A stretch of 64,000 bases of DNA from positions 60,526,001-60,590,000 of the forward strand of contig CM060989.1 of NCBI GenBank assembly GCA_030765065.1, written 5' to 3'. Position numbers and translations under genes: made by a program. This DNA is from Deroplatys truncata (Eukaryota > Arthropoda > Insecta > Mantodea > Mantidae). Position 1 is the first letter of the stretch. Each line of letters starts with the position of its first letter. The notes under the pieces were generated by a model, which was not told where the DNA came from, ran no database searches, and worked only from the letters and a program-made list of their open reading frames with translations. Below, piece by piece: positions 1-10,127 of the stretch.

Positions 1-621
1 ATGTCCAGGACATAAAAAAATGAATAACGAAATTCCATTTGAGAAAAAGTATAAGAATTGGAAAATTCAAACAAATAACAAGGAATATCTTGGAAATGGT
101 TCACTCGACAAAAAAACGTATGCGACATAAATTGTGTGTTTTAACGAAATCTACATTTTTTTTGTGTAGAAAAATGTAGTCTATCTCTTACAGTTTATCA
201 GTTATGGAAAAGCCATTCAGAGTGAAGAGGACTTTTGGAGACATTCCCAGAAAATTCAAGATATACATTTTATTTGTCATAAAAATAACTTAAATATATA
301 TTTTAAACAAAATCGTGAGCCATTTTTGAGAAAATCAAAATGTTCGAAAAATGTTCCATGTAAAGGGTAGTCTGGGGTGGGGGGACTTTCTTGAAAATCC
401 TTGTGTTGCATCTTTGAAAGATACTGAACCTAAATACCAAGTTTGGTATTTATCTGACTATTCGTTTTTGGGTTATGCTGTTCAAACACACAAACGGACC
501 TTTTTCGAAAAATGCTCTTTTTGGATTCAGGTCACAAAATGTGTATTTCCGGTGAAATCTTGGTATCAAATTTTTGGATGGAATGTAATACTTCTATTTA
601 CTATACGTAGTAGAGAAAGTA
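1..621 (+). mobile_element. HINE-like noncoding repeat, family H copy 1 (cut by window edge)
   Basis: This is the first of five copies of a noncoding family; the others are at 6693-7507, 25185-26071, 51503-52394 and 60333-61155. I orient the family with its hairpin as the 3' end. Here the hairpin half AGTAGAGAAAGTA closes the copy at about 609-621. The 5' end lies outside the window. Shared blocks include the region near 310-420 and the segment near 540-600. The GT microsatellite of the other copies is nearly absent. No protein is encoded; open frames across it recur in every copy and are accidental. Confidence 0.75.
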
Positions 622-628
622 AAAATTC

Positions 629-705
629 CCTGCCCCAGCCAGGAATCAAACCTGGTACTTTTGGGTTGAGAAGCCAAAATGCTGACCACTTGACTACAGA
701 GGCAG
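629..705 (-). mobile_element. tRNA-like SINE head fragment
   Basis: Read on the minus strand, this has a box A-like TAGTCAAGTGGTCAGC and a box B-like GGTTTGATTCC at tRNA-like spacing. It starts directly beside the end of the family H copy. It lacks the clean cloverleaf of a working tRNA gene, so a tRNA-derived SINE head is the better reading. Confidence 0.5.
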
Positions 706-1067
706 TTGCAAGTCTTTGTTATGCCCATTGCCAAAACACGTGGTATAGAATAGTCTGTATGCTTCTAGAAAAAAATGTCACTTCTTAACCAATCTGCCAT
801 TGACACATCTGGCCCATTCATAAAAACTATATGTGCCAGTAGTGCTATAAATTTAACACTTGTGGATGCTTGCTGCACTAAGACACTTTGAGACTGTTCA
901 CCACTCAAAACAAATCAGTTAGGTACATAATGAGCACTGTTATTATTATCATAAAAACACCTTTAGTTTTTAGTGTTGGTTTTTATTTTTATAGTATATC
1001 GCATCATGTTACATTAAGTGCTTTGTAATCCCAACTTTAACCCCCTTCACCATTTGCCATTTAAATA
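706..1067. other. No recognised feature
   Basis: AT-rich sequence between the SINE fragment and the mariner copy. I see no gene, RNA or repeat that I can name. TA at 1066-1067 is the left target duplication of the mariner that follows. Confidence 0.5.
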
Positions 1068-2370
1068 TGAGAGTGGGTCAAAAAAATAACAGGAATTATT
1101 TTTTTCTGTGTAAACACACATGTGTAAAATTTCACCAATCATGGTAACAGAGAGGTCTGGCCTTGACTGACGCTGGGATACGTGCAACATTGTCCATGTG
1201 CTGTTCAGTTGGTCTTAGGGAGCCATTGTGTAAGCACGAGTTTCAGTAACCCAACATGGAGTTCAAGTTAGAACAACGAGCGTCAATTTGGTTTTGTGTT
1301 ATGAAAAAAATCAGGAACAGAAATGCTGCAAATGATACAGGAAGTATATGGAAACTAAGATTTATCAAAAATACATGTTTTTGTAGGGCATAAAAAATTT
1401 CAAGATGGTGGAAAGTCTTGAAGATGCTCCTTGTCCAGGATGGTGAATCGCTGAGATGAATCGCAACACCATTGACGTCATGTTGCAGGAAGATCAATGA
1501 TTAACAATAGCGACGATTGCAGACATCATGCACATTTCGTATGGGTCAGTTGAAGACATAATTCATGATGATTTGGGCTACAGAGAAGTGGCAGCAAAAT
1601 GGGTTCCACGAGTGCTTCATGAGGTACAGATATCTCATTGGATCATGACCTGCCAGCAATGGAGTGCAAGGTTTTGGAGGGAACCCAACTTTCTGGACAA
1701 GGTTGTCACATGTGATGAGAGCTGGTTTCATCACTACGATCCGGAAATCAAACAACAAAGTGCACAATGGAAACATCCTTCCAGCCCAAGGCCAACAAAA
1801 GCAAAGGTGCAATCAAGTGCAGGAAAAGTTATGCACCTTATGTTTTTCAACAAAATTGGGGTAATTTATGATCACGTGGTTCCTAAACATACCACAGTAA
1901 CTGCTCAATAGTACAGTAACATCCTTAAAGGACCATTCAAAATGAAAATGGCTAAGAAGAGACCAGAACTTGCTGGCAATGGATGGATCCTCCAGGACAA
2001 CGCCCCTGCTCATCAAGCCATAGCAACACAAGCAACAATTAACTCAACTAGGTATCAAAAACATGCCCCACCCACCGTATTCATCGGATCTAGCACCCTG
2101 CAATTTCTGCCTGTTTCCACAAGTTAAAAAAATACTTCATGGATGCCAGTTTCAAACTAATAAAGAACTAAATAGTGTTATTTCAGGTATATTGAACAGG
2201 ATGTCAAACAAGAGTTTTGCTGAGTGTTTTGAAAAGTAGATAGAATGTTGCAACCAGTGTGTAACCTCAGAAGAAGGGTATTTTGAAAGTTTATAGTTAA
2301 ATTAAAAAAAAAAAAAAATCATGGTGTCCCAATCAAAAAAAGTTGCCCGTTAAGTTTTGACCAACCCTCA
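1068..2370 (+). mobile_element. mariner transposon, degenerate, both ends present
   Basis: A 1303-bp element, the usual mariner size, bounded by TA at 1066-1067 and 2371-2372. The terminal inverted repeats begin TGAGAGTGGGTCAAAA on the left and TGAGGGTTGGTCAAAA on the right. The transposase starts near 1256 with MEFKLEQRA and continues in several broken frames to about 2290. First catalytic motif: VVTCDESWFHHYD near 1705-1740. Second: LQDNAPAH near 1990. Third: it reads DLAPCNF near 2088, where the family has DLAPCDF, so that Asp appears to be Asn. An in-frame stop follows AECFEK near 2237. This is a dead copy. Confidence 0.9.
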
Positions 2371-2689
2371 TATGTGCTCTAACAGAGCATATTGCTCAAG
2401 TTGGTTTAAATTGCAGTCTATTTCAGTCTGTAGGTGTTTATGAAAACACAATTTACTCCTTTATTTTTTACAAGATGCTTTAGTGAAATAAAAAACATAA
2501 GAAATTATCATTTGTTGGAAAATATGTGCATTGTGTAATTATATGTTACTACAGAGCTGCTTTTGGACAAGTGGCTGTATTACGGGGAATTGCTTGCCTT
2601 GCACTGAGATGTTTCTAACTGGTTCTGTCCCCCAGCCACTTTCCCTCCTCTCCATGTGCCGACTAATCAGTTGATGCAAAGTCTTTGTA
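2371..2689. other. No recognised feature
   Basis: AT-rich spacer between two transposon relics; nothing supportable was seen. Confidence 0.4.
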
Positions 2690-3190
2690 CAAAGGTTGAT
2701 ACATTGTGAGACCACATGATTTGTGTTAGTGCTGTTATAATGCCAAAAAGTCCATATACTTCAGCACACAGAATCTTCATATAGGATTCTTATGTGACAA
2801 ACGCTTGTAGAGAAGGAGATGGTAATTTATAGACAAGATTCCCTGCTGCTTGTGCACCTCACAGAGAAACAGTTCATAATCTTGTGAATAGATTTATGGA
2901 AACAAGATCTATTTTTGATAAGAAACCAAAATTAAATTGCTGTGTTCTTACAGAGGAAAAACTCTAAGACAATGGAGAAAAGTTAGAACTAAACTCAAAG
3001 AAATCTCTGAGAAAGCTTGCACAGGAATTTCACAGATCTCAGCTTGGAATGCTACTATTTTAGAATTAAAATCCTATAAGATAATTATAGTTCAGGAATT
3101 GCAACCATGTGATAATGTGTGTAGAGTTAATTTCTGTAACTGGGTGTTGATAATGTTAATGATTGTTCTACTGACCTGTGTTTAATTTTT
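2690..3190 (+). pseudogene. Tc1/mariner-type transposase, N-terminal relic
   Basis: Broken frames give the helix-turn-helix part of a Tc1/mariner-superfamily transposase. PHRETVHNLVNRF appears near 2860, VLTEEKL near 2945, KSLRKLAQEF near 3010, and VQELQPCD..RVNFCNWVL at 3091-3150. The last motif is typical of the linker between the DNA-binding and DDE domains in the insect group that also includes the element at 57844-59202. The catalytic half does not follow. Pieces of a similar C-terminal half occur at 6100-6640 and 7740-8010. I could not find terminal repeats. Confidence 0.6.
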
Positions 3191-3344
3191 TTATGAACAA
3201 AGCAGGAATAATTAATGTAACATGATGCAAATTTTCTTAAAAGAGGTGAGAGATGTGTGGCAGAACAAGGACATCATTTCTAACACCTTCTGTGATGAAG
3301 GTATGTGGTTATTGTAGTTATGTGCATGAAAAATGTTGGTTGGT

Positions 3345-3695
3345 TGATTGATTGGTTGGTTGGTTGATCGGTTGATTTACAATGCTTCCTATATGGTCAG
3401 TGACCTCTGGGGAAGCCTACATCCACCACCTCATTTATTAACTGAAGGCATCCAGAGGGCGGAGTCTGCTACTTCCGATGAGGGGGTCATAATGGTAAAT
3501 GGCAATGGCACGAGAGGATCTACAGGTTTTACCATGGACTCCGAACCACTTTGGGCCTTGGGGATAATTCATGAGCTAGTCAGAGGTGAAGGCTTGGATA
3601 GGCCAACTTAAAATAGTCATGCTAGAGCCGGGAATTGAACCATGGACCCTTGCTGTGAGATCTGACAATGAAACTACTGAGCTACTCCAGCACTA
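3345..3695 (-). mobile_element. tRNA-derived SINE, family C copy 1
   Basis: The minus strand has a box A-like TAGCTCAGTAGTT and a box B-like GGTTCAATTCC near 3635-3690, then a body rich in GGAGTCCATGGTAAAACC-like sequence. It ends in a TTGGTTGATTGA-type simple repeat at 3337-3375. A second copy in the other orientation is at 50720-51010. The shared body shows this is a real family and not a chance tRNA match. Confidence 0.65.
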
Positions 3696-4112
3696 CACGA
3701 GAAATGTATGTGCTTGAATTTAAGGGACTATGAATATCCAACTCCGCTGCCAAATAGCTACTTCCCATGCCAAGAAAATTCCTGTTAGGCCAGCCATGTG
3801 TCCAAACAAAGGCTCTGTAGTTGCTGTACTTCTCCATGGACTGTACTTTATAAAGATTGAATAGAAATTAAGGATCAGCTTTTTGTATCTGTTGACACAA
3901 CAGAGTGAATGCTTACACATTGCCTTGTTCTTCTTCTTTGGTTTCAGACTGAGATATGCTCATATAGAAATTCATGAATCACATAGAAGTGTTTGCTGAC
4001 AATAGTAGAAGTAAAGGAAGCAATAAACAGCATTTATGTGAATACTGTGCTCTTCACAAACCAATTATTATATGTGACAAGCTTCTTCATTCTGATCATA
4101 ACATAGAGATAG

Positions 4113-4398
4113 AGTGTAAAATTAAATTGAATTTTATTTATGGATGCTCTCTGACTACTGTGGTTTTCAGCATCCCATTCTATATGGGTGTGAAAGACTG
4201 GGAATTTTCTCAGAGGCCTCTTTATCAGGCTTGAGGTTCTTTTATGTGCCATAAATCTATGGCACAGGAACACCGGCTTTACTTCCCTTCCGAAGGAAGC
4301 CATGCTAGGATTTTTATGCCTGAAAAAAATCCATCGCCCTCTGCTGGGTTTGAACCAGTGACCTTGGGAACCAGAGGCAGAGGGAACAAGTGATCTGG
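4113..4398 (-). mobile_element. tRNA-derived SINE, family B copy 1
   Basis: On the minus strand a box B-like GGTTCAAACCCAG is followed by a conserved body containing GGCTTCCTTCGGAAGGGAAG, then AAGAACCTCAAGCCTGATAA, and an AAAT-rich tail. Sister copies are at 15945-16228, 35450-35692, 54775-55040 and 55565-55858. Box A is weak here. Confidence 0.75.
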
Positions 4399-6099
4399 GC
4401 AGAAACCAACTATGACTGCTGGGGACAATTACTGTTGCATGTACTTTTGCTTGCATCATTTCTATCAAAAATCTGCATTTTTTTATCTCCTCCAACCACT
4501 TGACTGCCCAGTAGAGGTCATGGGCCCAGGCTTAATTTGAAAAATGTTTGTTGGGGTCGGCTTCAAAATAAAGGTGAAAAAAAATTAATTTATCACATTC
4601 AACATACGCATTTCGTTTGTGTAAATATCTTAAACGTATGGTATTCAATCAAAATCATTTACTCCATATTTGAGAATTCAAAAATAATGAAGACTTTTTC
4701 AGGTAAAGGGAAAATAAAGAAGAAAATAAATTGATTACAGTTTTTGTTCTGCGATGTTAGATGCCCGGAAAAGCACAATTATTGTAACATGCATGCATCC
4801 ATAGTAGTAGTAATGGTATTTTGTTTCGGTCAATTTGGGATAATTTTATAACAGCACACCAGCTTCAAACTCTGCCTCCCTCCATTCACCCACACCCAGG
4901 ACATTCTGAGCAGAGTGCAGTAGTAGGGGTAGTAAGTGATCAATAAGGCAGTGTGATGTCAACATACATGTGGATTTCAGGACCTCAGCCACTTCTATTT
5001 CTGTAAAGTGGCTCCTTAATAGGTCCTAAGGCCCTTAACAGGTCTTCCAACAGATGAAAAATTCCCCATGGCAGTATTGAAAATCGAAGCCAAGTTTCTT
5101 CGTGGACTGCTAATAATCATCATGAGTCAGTAACTGCAAAATAATTTTATTGAAAGTAAAATTAAACAATTGGACCCAGGCCAGGTGGTACACTATTGCC
5201 TTACTCTTGGGCTCAGGCCGGGCCTAAGAATTTTGTCCCGTGCAGACCTCTACTGCCAGATCACTCCTCCCCTGTGCCTCCTCTTTGTTTTGATCAGGAA
5301 TAAAGCGACTTGACACAAACAATTCAACTTTTTGTGTCCCAAGGCTGGAGCAGCCTTTTCCATACGTCTGGTTGATGTCATGGTACAGGAAATATCACAA
5401 ACACAGGTCTTATTTAGCTCAATTAAAAGAAAGTAAGCAAAGAGCAACAATTTGCTTTCACAGGTATGTGAATCAGTCATACAAGCACACAAAGAAATGT
5501 TTAATATGCAAATAAATAGAGGTGTAACTTATGGCTGACATACTGCACTTATTCTTTTGGGTGTATCATTGAATCCTACAGTGGGATTAGTAAAAGTTTT
5601 CAAAGCATTCAAGAGTATGTGTAGCTTGGCAGTATTTTGTACATAGCTTGTGGAAGGCAGCACAAAATGGTTCCATCTATAATGATGAAGCAGTTAATAG
5701 TAAAATGGTATGTTATTGACCAAAACTCCATATGTATATTAGCTTCACATTTCAGTATGCTTTGAAAATTATTTACAAGGTACTACATTCTTACATTCTG
5801 TCTGTCTCTTCTTGTTAAGCAGCACTGGGTGTGTACAGCATTTATTATGGTCATAAGCTATTAATGGCAAGAATTAGGGTTGTCTAAGTAATCTAGTACA
5901 ACAATCACACATTATTTATCGAGTACACACAGTAGAAAAAAATTTATAATTTTTGTTAAAAACAAAAGCATTGAAAATTATTTATAAACACAATTGGTTT
6001 AAGGTATGTGTTGATATTACTTTTAGTTTGTGAAAAACATCAGTTCTTATCAGTTATATTAGTTTTATGTTACTTAATATACGGGTCTCTGAATGTAAA
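4399..6099. other. No gene recognised; possible minor repeats
   Basis: About 1.7 kb without supportable coding sequence. A GC-richer patch at about 5165-5250 contains GGACCCAGGCCAGG and could be an old repeat fragment. The open frames here are short and have no family motif. Confidence 0.4.
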
Positions 6100-6640
6100 G
6101 AATGAAGTTTGTTTTCGTGATGCAGTACTTCCCATTCCCTATTCTAGAATAGGTCTAGCACCCTACAGACTTTCTACAGTGCTTTTCCTTCACACTGTGG
6201 CCACCACATGCTGGCCGCTGCAGTTTGAATTCCCACTGAAACAGTTATAATATCCCTGCAACTGCCTCACTTTCTCATAGTTATGTTTCAATTACAATGA
6301 TAATAAACACATACCTTTTCATAGGAGATATTGGAAATGTTTTCCTTCTCTATTCACACATTTCTGGCATCTTTTCATGAAGTTTTCATTTACACTGGAG
6401 AGTTCAATACCCAAAATTGAGTAAATTTCTTATCTGGTGTTTTCTTTTAGTTCTGACAATGTAATGTTGCCACACCTTATTTTTCAAGTTCCCCACAGAT
6501 AAAAATCACATACAGTTAAATCAGGGAATTCTTTACTAATTATCCTATCTTCAAACATTTCCTGAATTAAGTTTAATGACCCATCAGCTGTATATGCAAT
6601 TGAAAAATACTACTGACATTCAAAGGAAATACTGTGAATG
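6100..6640 (-). pseudogene. Tc1/mariner-type transposase C-terminal relic (arm 1)
   Basis: The minus strand gives SKEFPDLTVCDFYLWGNLKNK near 6440-6530, matching the third-Asp region (PDLTPCDFxLWG) of Tc1/mariner-type transposases. It is followed by degraded C-terminal sequence such as EKMPEMCE. The stretch from about 6120 to 6430 is also present in inverted orientation at 7745-8010. Frames are broken. Confidence 0.6.
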
Positions 6641-6692
6641 TTATTCTTGTATCTACATTTATTGTTTGTTCAAAAAATACACGTCTTATTTT

Positions 6693-7507
6693 TACTTTCT
6701 CTACTACGTATAGTAAGTAGGAGAAGTACTGCATTCCACCCAAAAATCTGATACCAAAATTTCACCGGAAATACATGTTTTGAGGCCCTTGAAATAAAAA
6801 AGCACTTTTAGAAAAAGGCCTGTATATGTGTGTCTGTAAACAGCATAACTTAAAAACAAAAAGTCAAAACTTTGTATTTAGGTTTTCAGTATCTTTCAAA
6901 GATGCGACACAAAAATTTTGAAGAAAATCCCCCCACCACAGACTACCCTAATGGAACATTTTTTGAAAATTTTGATTTTCTCAAAAATGGCTAACAATTT
7001 TGATTAAATATCATATATTTAAGACATTTTTATGGCAAATAAAATGTATATCTTGAATTTTCTGGGAATGTCCCCAAAAGTCCACTTCTTTCTGAATGGC
7101 TTTTGCATAAGTGGTAAACCATAAGTGATAGATAACATTTTTTTGCAAAAAAATGTAGAGCTGGTTAAAGCACACAATTTATATCCTATACATCTTTTTG
7201 TGGAGTGAACCATTTCCGAGATATTCCTTGTTATTTGTTTGAATTTTCCAATACTTATACTTTTTCTCAAATGGGAATTTGTTATTAGTTTTTTTGTCGT
7301 GGATATGCAAAGAGAATGGAATGCTCCACATAGCAACCAGCTCTTAAAAGATTTGACTATCACTTAAAGCCTACCATATTCCCCTTGCACCTACAAGAAA
7401 ATTAGCAATATGTTTATCTCGATTAACATGAAGCATATGGAGAACAAGCATTTGTAAAAATAGTTTGTACAAGAGTAGAGAAAGTCATGTGAGTGTAACA
7501 CATCAGA
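6693..7507 (-). mobile_element. HINE-like repeat, family H copy 2
   Basis: Near-full-length copy, with the hairpin end at left (TACTTTCTCTACT at 6693) and the other end ACACATCAGA at right, just after AGTAGAGAAAGT near 7473-7486. The internal GT tract is short (near 6825). It sits between two inverted transposase fragments (6100-6640 and 7740-8010). No coding capacity. Confidence 0.8.
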
Positions 7508-7739
7508 ACCTTGTGTTAAATTGGGTTACTCTGTACTCCAATATCTGTTACTTTGTGATGAAACATAGCCATTTAAATGGAACCATGCTTTGCCAGAGAA
7601 GGATATAAAATGTGAGTCAATTACTCTATCATTTTTCAAAATTCAATTACAGAACTTTACCAAACTCTGATGATCACATGAAAAGGAAGGTGTTTGCAAC
7701 AAACCCCCATACATTGTAAGGATTAAAAGAAAACATCAG

Positions 7740-8010
7740 GCAAAAAATTTAAGCCTCAGATATTGAACTCTCCAGTGTGAATGAAAATTTCATGAGAAGT
7801 TGTCAGAAATGTATGGCTAGAGGGGGATAACATTTCTAACATCTCTTATAAGATATCTGCTTATTATCATAGTAATTTTAACTAAAAGATGGTTACAAGG
7901 ATTTTATTACTGTTTCAGTGGTAGTCTGAGCTGTGGCAGCCAGTGCATGAGAAGCTCTGCGCTGGCCACAGTGTGAAGAAAAAGAACTGTATAAAATTTC
8001 TGGTTGTCTC
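7740..8010 (+). pseudogene. Tc1/mariner-type transposase C-terminal relic (arm 2, inverted)
   Basis: This segment matches the reverse complement of 6120-6430. Shared landmarks include TTGAACTCTCCAGTGT, the TTTATTATCAT tract and CTGTTTCAGTGG. It is a second, diverged copy of the same transposon tail in opposite orientation. The protein reading is badly broken. Confidence 0.55.
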
Positions 8011-8817
8011 ATTTGAGACTAAGGATCTTAAGCAAGATACTGCAAGCAAACAGGTTGCCAGCAGTCTCTTCCTTTGCTGACTTTCAACAAATAAAGCTAT
8101 TACATTTAAGTTCAACTCTCCAGGTAAAATAAAAATGTCTGTCAAAGCTTTAGACACATGTAGTGTACAGGATGAAAGCATATTGTAAGAACATGGGTCC
8201 AGAAATGCTTGTCTCCAATTATAGCACTCCATGCAACATTTAATTCACAGGCTATTTTGTTTTTGTGAGAAATAGCATCATAGCTGTTTGTAACAATCAC
8301 CTCACAAGCATATGAGATTGCAGATGTTCTTGTTTATCTATGGTGAGAACATTTATAAATGGGAATGATGTAATACATTTTTAATTCTTAATTCACTGCA
8401 AATTTTATGTTTCAGCTTGCTGTACTATGTAGCCAACTTAACGTTTAGCTCATTTCATTGCTTTACTTGCATTCTCCAGAAGTTTAACTGTGTGCTGAGG
8501 GTACAATGTGATGATAGATTCCTTTGTGCAATAATCTGTCTCAACCAAGAACGATCCTCTTGTAAACATATGGGAGGGAAGAAAGAGAGGGACAATGAGT
8601 TGGAAGGTTATGAGTGTTTTCTTTTGTTTTCAAAAAATAACTGCCTCTAAGAAGTGCAGCACTCTTAAATGGTATTCTAGCCACTGCTCAGCATGAATTA
8701 CTTTCGGGGAGAGAAAAGTCTACAAATTTTAGCTTCATTTCTTTGTATTGTGCACATGCACCACAGATGTATTCTAGGCTCATGCATTCTGAAAGGATTG
8801 TTTACAATAGACATATA
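8011..8817. other. No recognised feature
   Basis: AT-rich sequence with short open frames and no family motif. TA at 8816-8817 is the left target duplication of the mariner that follows. Confidence 0.4.
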
Positions 8818-10125
8818 CAAGGATCAATCAATAAGTAATGCTGCCTATTTTGTTTTCTCCTGAACTAAGTTAGTGAACAATTTGAATTTGGCGCAATTCG
8901 TCAAACCTTCTCCACTCCACTGCAATAGCAACTTCCTACGTCAATCGGTGGCAGCACTGCTGCTTGTTGAAAATGGCTGACACAATGTTTGTATTAGACA
9001 GCATTCTGTCATAATTCTTGAATGCAGAAGATGAAATGCCCATTTGCATTCATGAAAGGCTCACAAAGGTGTATGGTGATGCAACAGTGGATGTCAGCAT
9101 GGTTAGAACATGGGTTCATCACTGTAATGAAGCTGAAGAGCCAACATTGATGGCTGATGAACAGCAGAGCGGCAGATCCATGACTGCAGTGACTCCACGC
9201 AACATTGAGCGAGTGGATGAGATCATTCGAGATGACTGCCAGGTAACAACGGATGAAATGTCGCATTACATCCCTCAGTAAAGGCAGTGTGGTGACGATT
9301 ATGAACTGGGGTACTCAAAAGTTTGTTCACGGTGGGTATCCCAAATGTTAATGGACCAGAATAAGGAGACACAAAAAACAATAGCCTCCCAACACTTGCA
9401 GTGCTTCCATTTGGAGGAAGAGGAGTGCCTGGACAAAGTTGTGACTGGAGATGAAACGTGGGTTCATTTTTTCGAACCAGAATCAAAGGGACAGTCTATG
9501 GAATGGCATCACACAACCTCGCCGAGGAAGAAAAAATTCAAAACTGTGCCTTTGGCAGGGAAAGTGATGGTGACTGTGTTTTGGGATGCAGAGGGTGTGA
9601 TTCTAGTAGACTTTTTGGAGCACAGATGCACAATAAATTCTGTGCAATACGTCAGCACCTTCAAAAAGCTCAAAGCACATCTTCAGGGAGTTCGCCCATC
9701 AAATACATGGTGAATGTTATGCTTTTGCATGACAATGCAACACGACACCAGTCGTCACACCACTGAAGCGATTGTGAACATTGGATGCGAAGTCTTGCCT
9801 CATCCCCCATGCAGCCCTGACCTAACACCATCAGACTTCCATCTGTTTGGGCTGCTAAAGGAAGCTCATCGTGGGATTCACTTTCAAGATGCGGAGGCCG
9901 TGAAAACATCTGTGCATCAAGGCTTCAGAAGCAAGACCGTGCATTTTACCACACAGGAATACATGCCCTCGTTAAAAGGTGGACTAAAACTGTGGAAAAG
10001 GATGGTGATTACATTGAAAACTGACAATTTAATCCCACAGCTTTCATGCTGTGTAATCAAAGTTTAAGTTTCTTGCAGATTACAAGAGAAAAAAAATAGG
10101 AGCATTAGTTACTAACTGACCCTCA
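8818..10125 (+). mobile_element. mariner transposon, second lineage, degenerate
   Basis: A 1308-bp element flanked by TA at 8816-8817 and 10126-10127. The terminal repeats pair AGGATCAATCAATAAGTAAT at left with AGGGTCAGTTAGTAACTAAT at right. The transposase starts near 8973 (MADTMFVLDSI) and is interrupted by frameshifts and stops near 9010, 9280 and 9715. All three catalytic motifs survive: GDETWVHF near 9450, LLHDNATRH near 9725 and SPDLTPSDFHLFG near 9815. The last two Asp are about 34 codons apart, fitting the DD34D mariner signature. It is not functional as read, because the frame is broken. Confidence 0.9.
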
Positions 10126-10127
10126 TA

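Noticed and set aside
351-788. 145-codon plus-strand open frame, and similar frames at 25222-25464 and 51572-51835 (minus)
   Set aside because: They recur in every family H copy with MFHVKG-like starts, differ in frame and length, and cross the microsatellite. They are by-products of the repeat, not a gene.
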